DNA of 64,000 nt, taken from the NCBI GenBank assembly GCA_002633025.1, contig NMRB01002538.1, forward strand, positions 17,508 to 81,507, written 5' to 3'. The position numbers and the translations under genes were made by a program. Positions 17,319 to 28,330 of this stretch are shown in pieces. The notes beneath the pieces were generated by a model that did no database searches, was not told where the DNA came from, and saw only the letters and a program-made list of their open reading frames with translations. How positions within the stretch are numbered: the first letter of the stretch is position 1; every line of letters starts with the position of its first letter. This DNA is from Notospermus geniculatus (taxonomy: Eukaryota > Nemertea > Pilidiophora > Heteronemertea > Lineidae).

Positions 17319-17691
17319 TTAGCCATGAATTAGCCGTAAAAAGGAAGCCTTAAAAAGAAGCGGAAAAGACACGTCAGCAGATGAGAGACTTCATTTTTGC
17401 ATTATTAATTGATATATTTGCATGTACGCCTCGTTCATCTAACTTTGGTCTATATCGGAAGTCGTGCGTTGACCTGCCAATAGTGCCGAAAATTCATTCT
17501 CATCATACTTTATTAATACTTAAATATACGGTGTAAATTCACCGAAGATTTCGGCTAAATTCACACTAACAGACTGTCCATAGGCAATACAGGCACCTCA
17601 GCGCGCGACGCTATATACAATACGTTTTGGTGGAAGCGGTTTTAGCCTACATATATTCTATTGTGTTGTCTTCAATCAAAAATGGCTTTGG

Positions 17692-18360
17692 TACGACTAC
17701 TGCACCGCGGTTAGCACAATTATACGCGTAGGCCTACGCCCAAACAACACTGTCGATGTAAAACCTTGTCCATCTGACATTCGATTTGTCTAAAGAAAAC
17801 AAAATAAAACAGAGTCGATCAAACGCCACACATGCCTCGTTCGCCTTTCTTTCTTGGTCGTTCCTTTTTTGTTTCCTCGATGACACTTACATTTCTTTCC
17901 CCGAAAGGATGGCGTGACGCGAAAAAAATACTACTGGCCTTCTGTACACGGACCCTAACAATGCGTTCATCGAACCCGCGCGTTCGAACATATTTCATCG
18001 GCGCATTATCAGGGCCCGTTACTGCGCGCCGGCTAATATTTTTTACAAGTCACGCCGCACTCACCTCCATCGTCTTGTTTCTCGGTCGGTCGGGTCGGAC
18101 GGTCAACATTCTCCTTCTTTCCCTCGGTTCTCCCCGTTTTCCCGCCTTTTCTCTTCCCCATGCATCCCGAGGATCAAAATCCAGTGCGTCTTGGCGCGAG
18201 AGAGCGCGGCGCAGCAAACGCCACCACGAGAGAGAGAAGCAGGCCAACGGCGCGCGGAGGATGAGGCCCGAGAAGATTCACCCACACACACACACACAGG
18301 ACAGGACAAGACAGGACAGAAACACATCAATATATACATATATATGCAAGAAAGAGTGGC
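17692..18360. other. Intergenic, low-complexity
   Basis: No supported gene. It contains TC-rich stretches, a (CA)n tract at about 18282-18298, GACAGGACAG repeats and a (TA)n-like tract at 18330-18345. A 187-codon + frame from 17832 is compositionally biased and lacks recognisable features. Confidence 0.5.
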
Positions 18361-18530
18361 TAGATGTAATGTCATGCTCTTGGTCACATTTTTAGGCGCC
18401 GTTAAAAGTAAGCCGCACATCTTTAATGCCTTTATACATCAGGTTTTCCCATCAACACTTAAGAAAAGGTTACCTAAAATGTCACCAAAGGGTAACATAA
18501 AAATGTGACCAAAGCGTGACATTACATCTA
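18361..18530. mobile_element. 170-bp MITE with ~33-bp TIRs
   Basis: The left end TAGATGTAATGTCA...TTGGTCACATTTTTA is mirrored by TAAAAATGTGACC...TGACATTACATCTA at 18498-18530. TA dinucleotides at both edges suggest a TA target. It ends seven bases before the surviving Harbinger transposase exon. Confidence 0.8.
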
Positions 18531-18536
18531 CTACTT

Positions 18537-19040
18537 GCGTTCGGGATCCTGGCCAAGTGATTCCAATGCTTCCTTGGAACTTTGGAACAGGGACCAGACA
18601 CAGGTTAGTCTCTTTGTGTTACGTCACCTCTCCAATGTTTTCATAAATACATGTACTTGTAATAATATTTGTGAGCTATGTAAAGAAATAGTTTAATGAT
18701 GGTTGTAACGTACTGAAACAGATATTTTCTGCATGTATGATAAATTATCAATTTCATTACAGTGCGAGACATAATTGAGGCTGATGTCGTGCTTCACAAC
18801 CTCCTGAGGAGAAGGGCTCCAGTCATCCCAGTGAACGAGGTGGACCATGAGGATGAGGGACACAACCTGGTCCCTGGCAACTGGAGAGATAAGGTCCAAT
18901 GGCAGGACGTGAACGCCCCACCAGAAGGAAGGAACAGAGACACTCTGAACGCGAAGCAACAACGGGAGTACCTTAAAAGGTACTTCAACTCCCCTGCTGG
19001 TGCTATAGAGTGGCAGGACAGAATGATCACTCCCCAGTAA
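18537..19040 (+). pseudogene. Harbinger (PIF) transposase C-terminal remnant
   Basis: Exon 18537-18603 encodes AFGILAK-stop-FQCFLGTLEQGPDT and matches the last conserved DDE_Tnp_4 block before the C-terminus. Its TGA at 18558-18560 sits where Arg is usual, consistent with CGA to TGA decay. A GTTAGT donor follows. The next exon, 18763-19040 after TTACAG, reads [21 protein letters not shown] and ends [11 protein letters not shown], the standard VLHN-containing tail. The catalytic N-terminal part is absent: sequence upstream of the adjacent MITE is unrelated. The partner Myb-like gene lies on the - strand at 20.3-21.6 kb, the usual two-gene arrangement of this superfamily. Confidence 0.82.
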
Positions 19041-20311
19041 AAGACACCTCACACCCGAAACGGGACCACTTCCTCCCAAAGTTTAAATGGTTGTGCATAT
19101 GCAATTGTGATGTACCGGTGTCATAGAATGTAATGCCCCCAATATCAGATGCCCGCTTCTTTTGTTCAGGGGACATCTGTTAACAGAGGTTAACAGAAGT
19201 TCTGTTTGTCAGTGCCCGGCTGACTGTTAATCATGTTAATCCGTCAGAATCTATTGTTGTGGGGCACCTTATATCGGGGGGATGACATTCTACCACACGG
19301 TATCACGCACGTCACAANTCACGCACGCCAATCATCCGTAATGAGTTCAAAGACCAGAGTCAGAGAAACCTTTTGTTAAGATACCACTTTATTGTCAAAA
19401 CGATGATAGAAACCAAGGTAAAAAAAGGAAGAAAATCTTGTGTCTATTCTCGGTTATGTAAATCATGTAACAGTACTGCATGGTTACTGAATGCTGTACT
19501 TTGCTATAAATAAATAAACATTCGATTTTCTTACCTAAATAATGATATCCTCATAACTCTCACTGAAACACAATGTCCATTTTCTTGCTTAAATCTGCCC
19601 TTAATTTTCTCAAACTTATTTTCCCACATAAATGTAAATCATCCATATTCTACTGGTTCTGGTCCGATCTCAAAGATCGGAAACCATAACAAAACACATC
19701 ACATAAGTTTGCAGTTATTTTCTAAGAGATGAAAAAAACTTAGGGAGAAACGTCACTGGTCCGGTCGTTGTCCTGTGGCTTCTCCTTGGCTGAAGTGCTA
19801 GTGCTGCTGGTCCTTCCCTCGTGGCCGGGGGCAAACTGCTCACAGCGCCACCTGTCTCCATTCTTCCGACCTAGTGACACTGCCATCAGGTCCCTACTTC
19901 CTCGGCGGAGGATCGTAGTTCGCCTACATGCCAAATGGAATTGAAGTTTTTCATGGGCACGTACATGAAACGTTTTTCGTCGACCTAATTATCTGATTGG
20001 TCAACAGAAGCATGTGAACCAAGGGCGTCCTCTGATTGGTTAAGAGTGTGAAAAACAGTTGGCCTAATCACTTCCCGTGCCTGTAAAGTTCCGCCAACAA
20101 AATACTTATTCTGATCATCTACAACATTTATTCGTCTCAAATCTTACATTTCCACGTTTGATAAATTTATATTGTTTCATATGAATCGACTTTATTGATT
20201 TTTATTCGAGATTTGTTGTGTCAAATGTACGCGCACTATATTCCAGCCAGCTGGAAAGCGATGAGGCAGCTGCGGCCCGTCCAGAAGTAGGCCGCGCATG
20301 CGCGGTAGGAA
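19041..20311. other. Harbinger interior, no clear gene
   Basis: Between the two Harbinger genes. An imperfect inverted repeat (arms about 19118-19165 and 19255-19298, GTGTCATAGAATGTAATGCCCCC type) may be a small MITE. There is one ambiguous base at 19318. A 64-codon - frame at 19740-19934 is Arg-rich and unassigned. Confidence 0.45.
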
Positions 20312-21618
20312 CTAGTTTGGGCCGGGGGTTGTAAAGTTGTCAGGGATCTGGCCCAGCAAGAAGGAGTCGGAGGCAAGCATCTGGCTGTATGAGATGTCTT
20401 GCACGTTGGCAGCTGACGTGGATGGCGGCTGAGTTGACGACGACGGTTGTGGCTGTCGCTGGTTTCCAGTGATAGGGGGTGGACACGTGATGTTCATCTC
20501 AGGGAACTGCTCCAGCACCCACGGTCGATCCATCGAGTGCCAGACATCGGGTGGGTTGGTCACCTCAGCAGGCCACTGGGATGGGGGTGGCTGCCAGTGC
20601 GGGACCAGATGCTCCCTTGGACAGCGGGCTGGATGCTGGGCTAGAGGCTCTCCCTGCCAAGACCGGGGTCGCTGTCGATCAGCTGGGCAGGCTGCTTTGG
20701 TTGTACCGGCCGCAACTGCTGTCGCTCTGCTTCGTTCTGGCACTCGTGCAACACCTCCATTATTCTGATTTCTGCTGTACGTCGAATGGCTGGTGGGATG
20801 CTTCGCAGACTTCTGTCGACGTAGCAACCAAAGGCGGTGGCTGGGTGCGTCTGACTCTGCCGCTCGGTCAGGAAGGTCTGCAAGAGGCCCATTAGGACAT
20901 CTGGGTTGGCGCTGGCTGTAGACGACGAGTGTGTTGAAGATGGAGTGCCAGCACGTGAAGCTCCGACAGGAACTGGAAGCGCTGCCAAATCCACCTGATG
21001 AAATAGAAGAGCATGCTTGCACATATCTGTATTTTCGGGACATAATGTGTACATGTACATTAATATAAGCATATACTATTAGCTACCTAGGGCTGACACT
21101 ACAAATATTAATACATGTATAAAAGACAAATCCTTGTACAATCGTTAATTGAGACATACCGTTCGGTTGCGGTGAACTGGTCTGCAGCTGGCCCGGACTT
21201 GGTGACAGCTTTCTTTAATTTGCCGAGCTTGGTGCGCATGCTATCGTACCATGTCTTGAGTTCGTTGGGCGTACGGTTCATTTGCTTCACCTGCTCCGTC
21301 CACAGTCTGTCTTTCGCCGCCACGTCTTTGTAACCAGCCAGCATGGGATTCTGCTGGAGGAAGTCAATGATGAGCTCCTTCTCGTCCTCAGAAAAGTTGG
21401 TGACGACCCTGGGGCTACCCTCTTCCTAGCAGGTGCGTCTTCTTCAGCCTCCTCAGCCTCAGGTTCAGGCTCCAGTTCGGGGATCGGGTCAGCAGTAGCA
21501 GCAGCACGCTCCTATCTGGCGGCGGTGAACGGCGAGGATCATCAGGCTGCTCCTGCTCCTCTGCTGGTGGTGGTGGTGCAGGACGTGGGGCCTTGCGTCT
21601 TTGTTTCTTCGGTGGCAT
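20312..21618 (-). pseudogene. Harbinger MADF/Myb-SANT-like partner protein, frame-broken
   Basis: Read on the - strand, the gene starts at 21618 with MPPKKQRRKAPRPAPPPP, then an acidic Pro/Glu linker. A MADF/Myb-like helix-turn-helix follows: FSEDEKELIIDFLQQNPML, DRLWTEQVKQMNR, ELKTWYDSMRTKLGKL. This domain sits in Harbinger ORF1 proteins, which bind the element ends and bring the transposase to the nucleus. The reading frame shifts in the linker around 21430-21520. A donor GTATGT follows the domain near 21160, and a second exon (about 21000 to 20312) carries RRTAEIRIMEVLHECQNE before another frameshift near 20650-20700. The C-terminus is Pro/Ser/Gln rich. Two or more shifts make this copy nonfunctional. 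Confidence 0.72.
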
Positions 21619-21692
21619 ACCGGTAGCTAGCTAAAGTGGATGCAGTGCCGTCGATTGCTCATACTCGAATGAATCTCCGCTGCCGGGATCGC

Positions 21693-21703
21693 CTTTTATA
21701 TAC
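21693..21703 (-). promoter_or_regulatory. TATA box of the Harbinger Myb-like gene
   Basis: On the - strand the sequence reads TATATAAAAGG, a near-consensus TATA box about 75-85 bp upstream of the first ATG at 21618. Spacing fits a polymerase II core promoter with a short 5' leader. Confidence 0.6.
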
Positions 21704-22334
21704 TCCCTCCCAGACTGCGAGCGCCGTGTCAGACCGTAGTAGAACGCAACACGCCGTATCACGCCGGGCCGGTAAACCGTCACACGCCGGGACGCGTCGT
21801 GATTGAACGCGACGAAACGGCTACCATTCACCCAAGCTTGCCGTGAGAACCATGACAAAACGTGGCACAACGGGACAAAACGCGCAGCAACCGTGATAAA
21901 ACGCGCAGTAAACGCGGCAGAACGTGACAAAATCTGAAAGGACCGTGAGATGCCGGGGAATACACATGCTTCCCGTCCCACTACGGACCGCCTCCAAGTT
22001 TTGTTACGGCCTAATACGTACTGTAACGTTTTGTTGCGTTCACCCCGTTTAACTATGGCCTACTAGGTTTCTCATCCGCACCGTGACCGCCGTGGCAAAT
22101 TTTTTGACAGTTTAAAAATCTGGCCCGGCAATCACGGCCTGTCACGTTTGCCCATCCCGTCCCCCCGCGTTGTCTCACGTCCATCCTGTTTTGTCCACGG
22201 TGGGCTGAAACGTGATTGACGTGGCCGCCAGGAACATAGTGTAAACGTAGCATTATGGCGAAAACTTGACAGCACGGCAAAACCACAGGAGTATGAAGTC
22301 ACACGGGTAGTTTTTGGAGTCAACTGTCACTATG
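21704..22334. other. CpG-rich upstream region with degenerate AAAACG words
   Basis: No gene. The stretch is dense in AAAACG(C/T)G(G/C) and ACGCC words on both strands, resembling a decayed short tandem array or subterminal transposase-binding repeats of the Harbinger element. Confidence 0.4.
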
Positions 22335-23837
22335 AAGTGAAAACCGTACTACTTTTTAAGCCATTTGGCCAAAACGTACTATCATTGCCAAGAACTAGAC
22401 GAAAACAGTCTGGTGATTTTATTAGCTCATTATCCGTCTACTCCTTGATCCAGGTATTGCACGGATACCGTCTCTCCTGTCAGACTTGTCTGGGACGAAA
22501 AAGTAGTACGCTTTGCGTCCACATCTACAGAATAAACTGTACGGAAATCACCCATCACCTTGTGGCGACTCCAGATGTCTTATCAGCTGGCTGTCAATCA
22601 CACTTCCTTTGATGATGGTTTGCAGAGTTTACCGAGGTCACTGTGTGTAATGTTGCTTCGCTGGTCTAGCCCATCTTTACTCAAAATTTGGTTATCAAGC
22701 TGTGTAATACATGTACATAAAATTTCTAGTGTCTGCTACAGAATTGTGTGTTCTTTGATGAAAGTGGGAAACCGCATCCTACTGTACACTGCATTAGGCC
22801 TACACCCTTGGGCGTCATGTTCCCTGTAGGCCTACTGGGGAAGTCTAACTATAGGCGAAGGCAATAGTTGTCAAGGGAATCGAAAGCGTTGTGGCCTATG
22901 CTGACTTACATGACTTATATGTCTTGTTGAAAACACTTTACAACAACGTTACTGTCAAATAACTGGCAACAAACGCACTCAGGGTGCGAAAATTAATAAA
23001 GGGACCAAAAAGTGGTGATCAGAACAGTGATTGGAATGGGACTCTGGGATTGCAAGGCGGGCGCTGTAAGCAGTAGGCCTTCACAGATGTAAAGTACCAA
23101 TGTTTCTGTCCCTCAGCAGTATTTCCCCTCATTCTAAGGGAGTTAGTGTGAAATGAGAGTGACTAATTTCACTGGGTAATGATCATCCCGTCGCTGTCTA
23201 TACGTCTAAAAAACTACAAAACTTCACAATGTTGGCAAAATGTAAACGCCAACAGGCTCCCTAACGTTGTAATTGTTACACCATCTGATTTTACAACTGA
23301 CCAGACATTCGTCTGCGGGCTATTTCTCTTCTCATACACTTGTCAAACACTTAAGGTGCATCATGGGATAGGCCTGTAATTGAGTTTACAACTGACCAGG
23401 CGTTCGTCTGCGAGCTATTTCCCGTCTCATACACTTAACTTGTCAAACACTTAAGATGCATCATGGGATAGGCCGGTATTGAGAGTGGAAATCCACACAT
23501 CACTCTTTAATTACACATTACGCAATCCCAGGTAATCACATCCATGGTAGATAAACTGCAGAAGTATCAAATTAAAATGACTGACAGCTAGGTCATAAAC
23601 AGCCTCGTAGTGATGGATTGTTTTCGTACAACTTGTGGGGTATCAGGTAGTCGCAAATCGTACTATTTTGGCCGGCCAGACAAGAATGACAGAGTAGACG
23701 ATTACCGTGTAACTTACTGATGCAGGATAAGACGGAAAATGTGTGAATAAAAATTTAGACGGTTTTTGTGCTAGTTGTTGCAAAGAGATAGTACGTTTTG
23801 GCCAAATGGCTGAAAAGTAGTACGATTTTTTCTCACT
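22335..23837. mobile_element. 1.5-kb DNA transposon with ~75-bp TIRs, non-autonomous
   Basis: The left end (AGTGAAAACCGTACTAC, then GCCATTTGGCCAAAACGTACTATC) is mirrored at the right end (GATAGTACGTTTTGGCCAAATGGC, then GTAGTACGATTTTTTCTCACT). The interior holds no recognisable transposase. Target duplication is not clear. Confidence 0.8.
23286..23481. repeat. Two tandem ~97-bp units inside the TIR element
   Basis: Both units run from TTTACAACTGACCAG through TTCGTCTGCG to CATCATGGGATAGGCC, with a few substitutions and a 5-bp indel. Confidence 0.85.
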
Positions 23838-23922
23838 GTGTGTTCATCATCAGAGGAAAAATTCTTATGCAGGAAACATGCGCATTAGGCTTGGAATGCG
23901 ACGAGGAGCTACCACCAGTGTT

Positions 23923-25471
23923 ACAGCAGTTTATCTTAAATATCTCCAAACCAATGCGGTAGAGAAATTTGGTCCCAACTTATATAGTAGCTAATTTTCC
24001 TGGCTATCTATAATGGTATCAGCGTCGAAAATTTCCACTGAAAGCCTCAATTTTGTAAAGGCATGTTTTTGCTACTTTTTTATTTGCATGATTTCATTCA
24101 AACTTTTTACATGTATATCACTGTGTTCTACTGATCGCGGCCTTTCATAACATATCCTATAATTTCCACTGTTCTGTGTAGAAATATGATTTTGGGGCAC
24201 TACATGTATTATCAAAATTATGTTGCCCATGCTTGCAACACCTTTGACAGAGTCCCTTGAACCCAATGGTCATGCTGGTAGATAAAAATCAATGGCTATC
24301 CAATAGTTTACGGGATTGACAGTGTGCCAACACGTTGTGATTCGGTCAACTACCATGAATCCGATGAATTGACGCAGCCTGTTATGGAAATTGACCCTGC
24401 ATGACAAACACCATCATGAGAATCTCAGGTCATTTACGGTCGTACCCTCCCTCAATGCCCTGAGGACATCCACCCCGTTTCGGTGGGGAAGAGGGACATT
24501 CCCTCATGTGTACTCGCCAATCGGTAATTCACAAGTAAACCATGCAAAGCAGCGGGGGAATGCCACTTGATGTAATAGACAAATATCGCGCCTAGTACCA
24601 CAACGTCTGCACATAGATCTGGTGTTACGAGTTACCGGATACCAGGCTCATAGCATTGTATCTCATTCCATTAATTTATGCATGCTGTCGAATGACAGCT
24701 GCCCCAAACACATGAACTTGACCATACCTTCGTGTTCTGATCCCATTGGTACGTCCTCTTTATCTAAATAATCCCTGAGAATCATGTTGACGCGATGTTA
24801 ATTCAGGAACAATCAGAAACTCAGCGAGTTTGTCAGCGAATCGAGAAATTTTCACAGATGCCATGTTGGGATATGACCAAGACGGGACAGAAGCTTCACT
24901 GTGATTGGCTGGACTCGGCGGAGTCGAGTGCTCTGCTGGTTCCCAACTAAAATGGCATGGATGTCGCCAGGGTCTGAACCAAGCGCGAGTTGGGGAGCCG
25001 GTTGTGAAGACCCTGGGTGCGAGGATGGACAAACACGACCTTTATCCAAGACTGGGTTTTCTTCACTCATTGTGAAGGAGAAATGACAACACTTAGCTAT
25101 CATTCACCACCACAGCTCATACATGTAATAGTGCAGATGCCTGTGTCAAAGGTGTTGCACGCGTGGGCAAAAATATTTTGATAAAAGTGTCCCCAAATCA
25201 ATTTCTACACCGAATAGTTGAAATTATAGGAAATGTTATGAAAGGTACACAGTGGTAGAACACAGTAATATAAAAATTTTGAAGTAAATCATGCAAATAA
25301 AAAAGAAGTAGCAAAAACATACCTTTAAAAAAATCCGTCTGTCAAATGCGGCTTTCAGCGGAATTTTACGACGCTGATACTATTAGATAGCCAGGAAAAT
25401 ATGCTACTATATATGTTGGGACCAAATTTCTCTACCCCATTGGTTTGGAAATATTCAAGAAAAACTGCTGT
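23923..25471. mobile_element. 1.55-kb foldback element, ~330-bp arms
   Basis: Arms at about 23923-24256 and 25146-25471 are long imperfect inverted copies (shared blocks include ACCAAATTTCTCTACC and its complement, TAGCCAGGAAAAT, and CAAAGGTGTTGCA). The spacer (24257-25145) has no recognisable transposase. Its right end abuts the truncated BEL/Pao fragment, so it probably inserted into that retroelement. Confidence 0.82.
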
Positions 25472-25494
25472 CCAGTTTTTTTGCCCATGAGTGT

Positions 25495-26318
25495 AACGAC
25501 TAGCCAGAATCCGGCCGACCTGCCATCGAGGGGAGTTACAGCAGAGACCTTGATAGATAGTAAGCTATGGTGGGAAGGGCCAGAATTTTTGGAACAAGCC
25601 CCAGAAAATTGGCCGCATAACCGGGTTGAGAAATCGGAATCTGCAGTTCAGGAAGTCAAGAAATCTTGTGTCTGACAGTAGGCCTGGGAGCATCCAAGAA
25701 TGCTGAGCCAAAACTTGATCCAAAGAATTATTCCAGTTGGATGAGGCAAGTTCGGATATTGGCCTGGATACGCAGATTCGTAGGGAACTGTTTACTGATA
25801 CCAGAATGCCGACTGACCAGTGAATTGACAGCTGCTGAAATTCTGAGTGCTGAGAAAATCCTGTTCATCTCATTCCAGCCGATACAAAGATGAACAGAAA
25901 CATGCAGCTCTTTGCTGAGGAATACACAGCATTGTATCATGGAAGGGAGCTCCCGGAGACGAGCAAACTTCTGGGCTTACGTCCTAGATTGGATAAGGAT
26001 GGCCTCATTCGCTGCGACGGTCGTCTAGAGTATGCAGAGGCACTGTCATATGAAGCCAGACATCCCATTGTGTTGCGCCGCAAAGGGGTGGTAACAAACC
26101 TGACTGTTGATTACTACCACCGGAGAAAGTCAAAACACGCTGCTGGGGTAAATCAGCTCCTCGCACTTTTGTCAACCAAATACTGGATTGTTGTGGGCCG
26201 CAAAGAAATCAGAGATTGTCAACGCAATTGTAAGCTTTGTCAGTCGAAGAAGGCCAGGATAGCTCATCGGTCATGGCTCAATGGACTCCACCAGCAGCAC
26301 TGTCATTATGGTGAAAAA
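25495..26318 (+). pseudogene. BEL/Pao retrotransposon pol remnant (copy A)
   Basis: Three pieces in three frames cover the RNase H end to the integrase zinc-binding region of a BEL/Pao pol. Piece one has SQNPADLPSRGVTAETL...WWEGPEFLEQAPENW, the hallmark NPADLPSRG box. Piece two (25666-25890) has YSSWMRQVRILAWIRRFV and SELTAAEI. Piece three (25890-26318) has LLGLRPRLDKDGLIRCDGRLEYAEALSYEARHPIVL and the HHCC-like knuckle with KYWIVVGRKEIRDCQRNCKLC. Frame changes near 25670 and 25870, plus loss of flanking pol, make it a dead fragment. Confidence 0.85.
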
Positions 26319-27545
26319 TAATCAGCAGCACATCATCAGTTTCTTCACGTTTTTCAACTATTGTCCGGCATTCCTGATTAACAAAACATGGAACTGACGA
26401 AAACCCGTTTCTAGAACGACTCATTCACATTGGAATAGGCCTACACTGTAGTATCAATCTTTCTTGCATTTCGAACACCACCGTTTTCTCTGTTCTGAAT
26501 CCTTCTTCTTCCACTTCTGACATTTTGTGTGCACCCAAGAATTGCACGTTTCTTCTACCTCGCAGCCTACCCAATGCTAGTCCTTATCAGCCTCCTTGTA
26601 TTTTCCTCCACATTTATTACCAGATGTTCCTCAAACGTCTGGCTTTTAGGGCATCTTTCTTTTGCTGCACCTTGTACTGCAGGTGGCGTCTGGCACTGGT
26701 AGTGCCAGGTCTTGGTGCTCCAGTCGTGGTGACTCGGCCAGCTGATGTGACGATTGTCACGTTCGATCCCATGTTCACTCCGGCCTGCTCTTCCACTCCC
26801 TCATCCGATGTTCCGACTTTTGCAGAAACTGACGGGCTGGTGGTTCATTAGTCAGAACCATTGGGACATCTATGATTGCTGGGATGCTGATCACGTTCTC
26901 GTCTTCATGGTCTTCACCGTCTCCTGTTGGCATAGAAAATTCTGGGTAAGTTGCCAGGCCCAAACTTCGGAGGTAGGCAGAGGAGGCAAGAACCTCATCC
27001 GCAGGCATGTCGATGGAGTGTCCATGGTCAACACGAAATTACAATCCGCAGGAGACATTTTCGACCATGTGACGACTAAGGCCACCTTTATTAACTGTAA
27101 CGGTCAAGGTATTGCCATCGTCGGAGTGGATGTGGCGGACGGTGTAACAGCCGCGGTCGATGCAGTAGGCGTATCTTCTTATAGGCCCGTATTCTAGAAC
27201 GTTCCTTAACGTTAAGGTCGATTGTAAAACCATCGAGAACAATAGATTTAAGGTGGACCTTAATGTTAAGGAACGTTCTAGAATACAGCCCATAATATGT
27301 TCAGTGGCTGCACTGTAGTCAACACGGATGTCCCCGTCCTCGGCTTTCAAAACCACTAGACTTGTACTGGTCGTACCGTTCTTCAGAGTTCGACCATACC
27401 CATCTGTCTTCTTTCCCTTTATTCCTGAACTTGATAAACATGTCAACATTCAAAGTCTCACAAATCCTCGATACCTTCAGGAGCGTCTTTCGTGGGGGCC
27501 CTCTTCGAACTTGCAGCTGATGGGGCCCCGGTGGTGCTCATAATT
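26319..27545 (-). pseudogene. Antisense coding remnant with PHD-like end (copy A)
   Basis: Read on the - strand, discontinuous frames share blocks with copy B: KAEDGDIRVDYSAAT, HSDDGNTLTVTVNKG, IDMPADEVLASSAYLRSLGLAT and VPMVLTNEPPA. Near the 3' end (about 26480-26580 on +) one frame gives CNSWVHTKCQKW and, 14 residues on, WCSKC, a Cys/His pattern like the second half of a PHD finger. Stops and frame changes interrupt it. It may be a host gene fragment or an ORF of a mobile element; I cannot identify the family. Confidence 0.4.
27184..27291. mobile_element. 108-bp MITE with GGCCCGTATTCTAGAACG termini
   Basis: Arms GTATTCTAGAACGTTCCTTAA and its complement flank a ~30-bp loop. ATA at 27181-27183 and 27292-27294 is a likely 3-bp target duplication. 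Copy B of the segment lacks this element, so it arrived after the duplication. Confidence 0.85.
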
Positions 27546-28330
27546 TTCATAGCTGAAAAGATAAAAAAAAATGGTTTGAAAACACGAGTATGACGAGGCC
27601 ACTTCAGCAAGGGGTGCACAACCACTTATGTCTAGGACTAAATACGCCTGCACCTACTCCAACATGGAAGTCATACAATGACCTACTAGCATTTCAATCT
27701 GTAATGCTTTGACATAGGAGGATCAAATGCATTGAGGGTCCACAACTGTCCCGGGAGAAAAATCGGCTGGCGGGTCTTTTTAGCACCGAACCCTACAATG
27801 CTCAACATGCATGCTGAACCTCCACCCGCTCATGCAAAATTACAGAAATTAAGGTAGCCTATTTTGGCATGATTTGGATAGGGTAATGGCTTAGGTTTCC
27901 CTACCTTTGGGCAGGCGACAATCACGATACTGGATCAATGGCCGTGAAAACAAGTGGCTCCAATACCTGTTGGATATTTAGCAGTATCGAGTTGCGGCAT
28001 CACGACGACTCACGTTGCCAACAAGTTGCGTTGTTTGCCCTTAACGGTGTTATATGGCAATCTATATGTAATTCGTTTGGTATTAGTGCACACTATAAGT
28101 CAGTGAATGAAGCGTAAACCTCATCACCTCGACCTTCAGCAATAACGACGGGCGTACGGATTTAAATATGAGACCGACAAAAACAGCACGTATCGCTTTT
28201 GTCACGAACAGACGAAGCGCAGCTTTTCATTGATTTCGGAGATTTGTGTTACTGCTTGTTGTGTAACACGAATGCGACATTTTCCGCCTTCGCGATCATT
28301 TCACACATTGTAACCACGTTTTGAGCATCC
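27546..28330. other. GPCR upstream region (copy A)
   Basis: No coding sequence. The last ~650 bases align well with 37600-38229 of copy B, so the 5' regulatory region was duplicated with the receptor. No TATA box is evident immediately before the ATG. Confidence 0.5.

Larger units (their letters stand above)
16632..17691. repeat. Tandem duplication, two ~530-bp units
   Basis: Unit 1 is 16632-17160 and unit 2 is 17161-17691, nearly identical apart from a few substitutions and a 2-bp indel, so the duplication is recent. Each unit holds an imperfect GTGTAAATTCACC...GGCTAAATTCACAC hairpin (near 17004 and 17534) and a 47-codon ORF near its start. Confidence 0.93.

Noticed and set aside
17832-18395. 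187-codon + frame
   Set aside because: Compositionally biased, crosses microsatellites and enters the MITE; no homology.
20447-20895. + strand frames of up to 114 codons
   Set aside because: Complement of the Harbinger Myb-like gene's Pro/Gln-rich exon.
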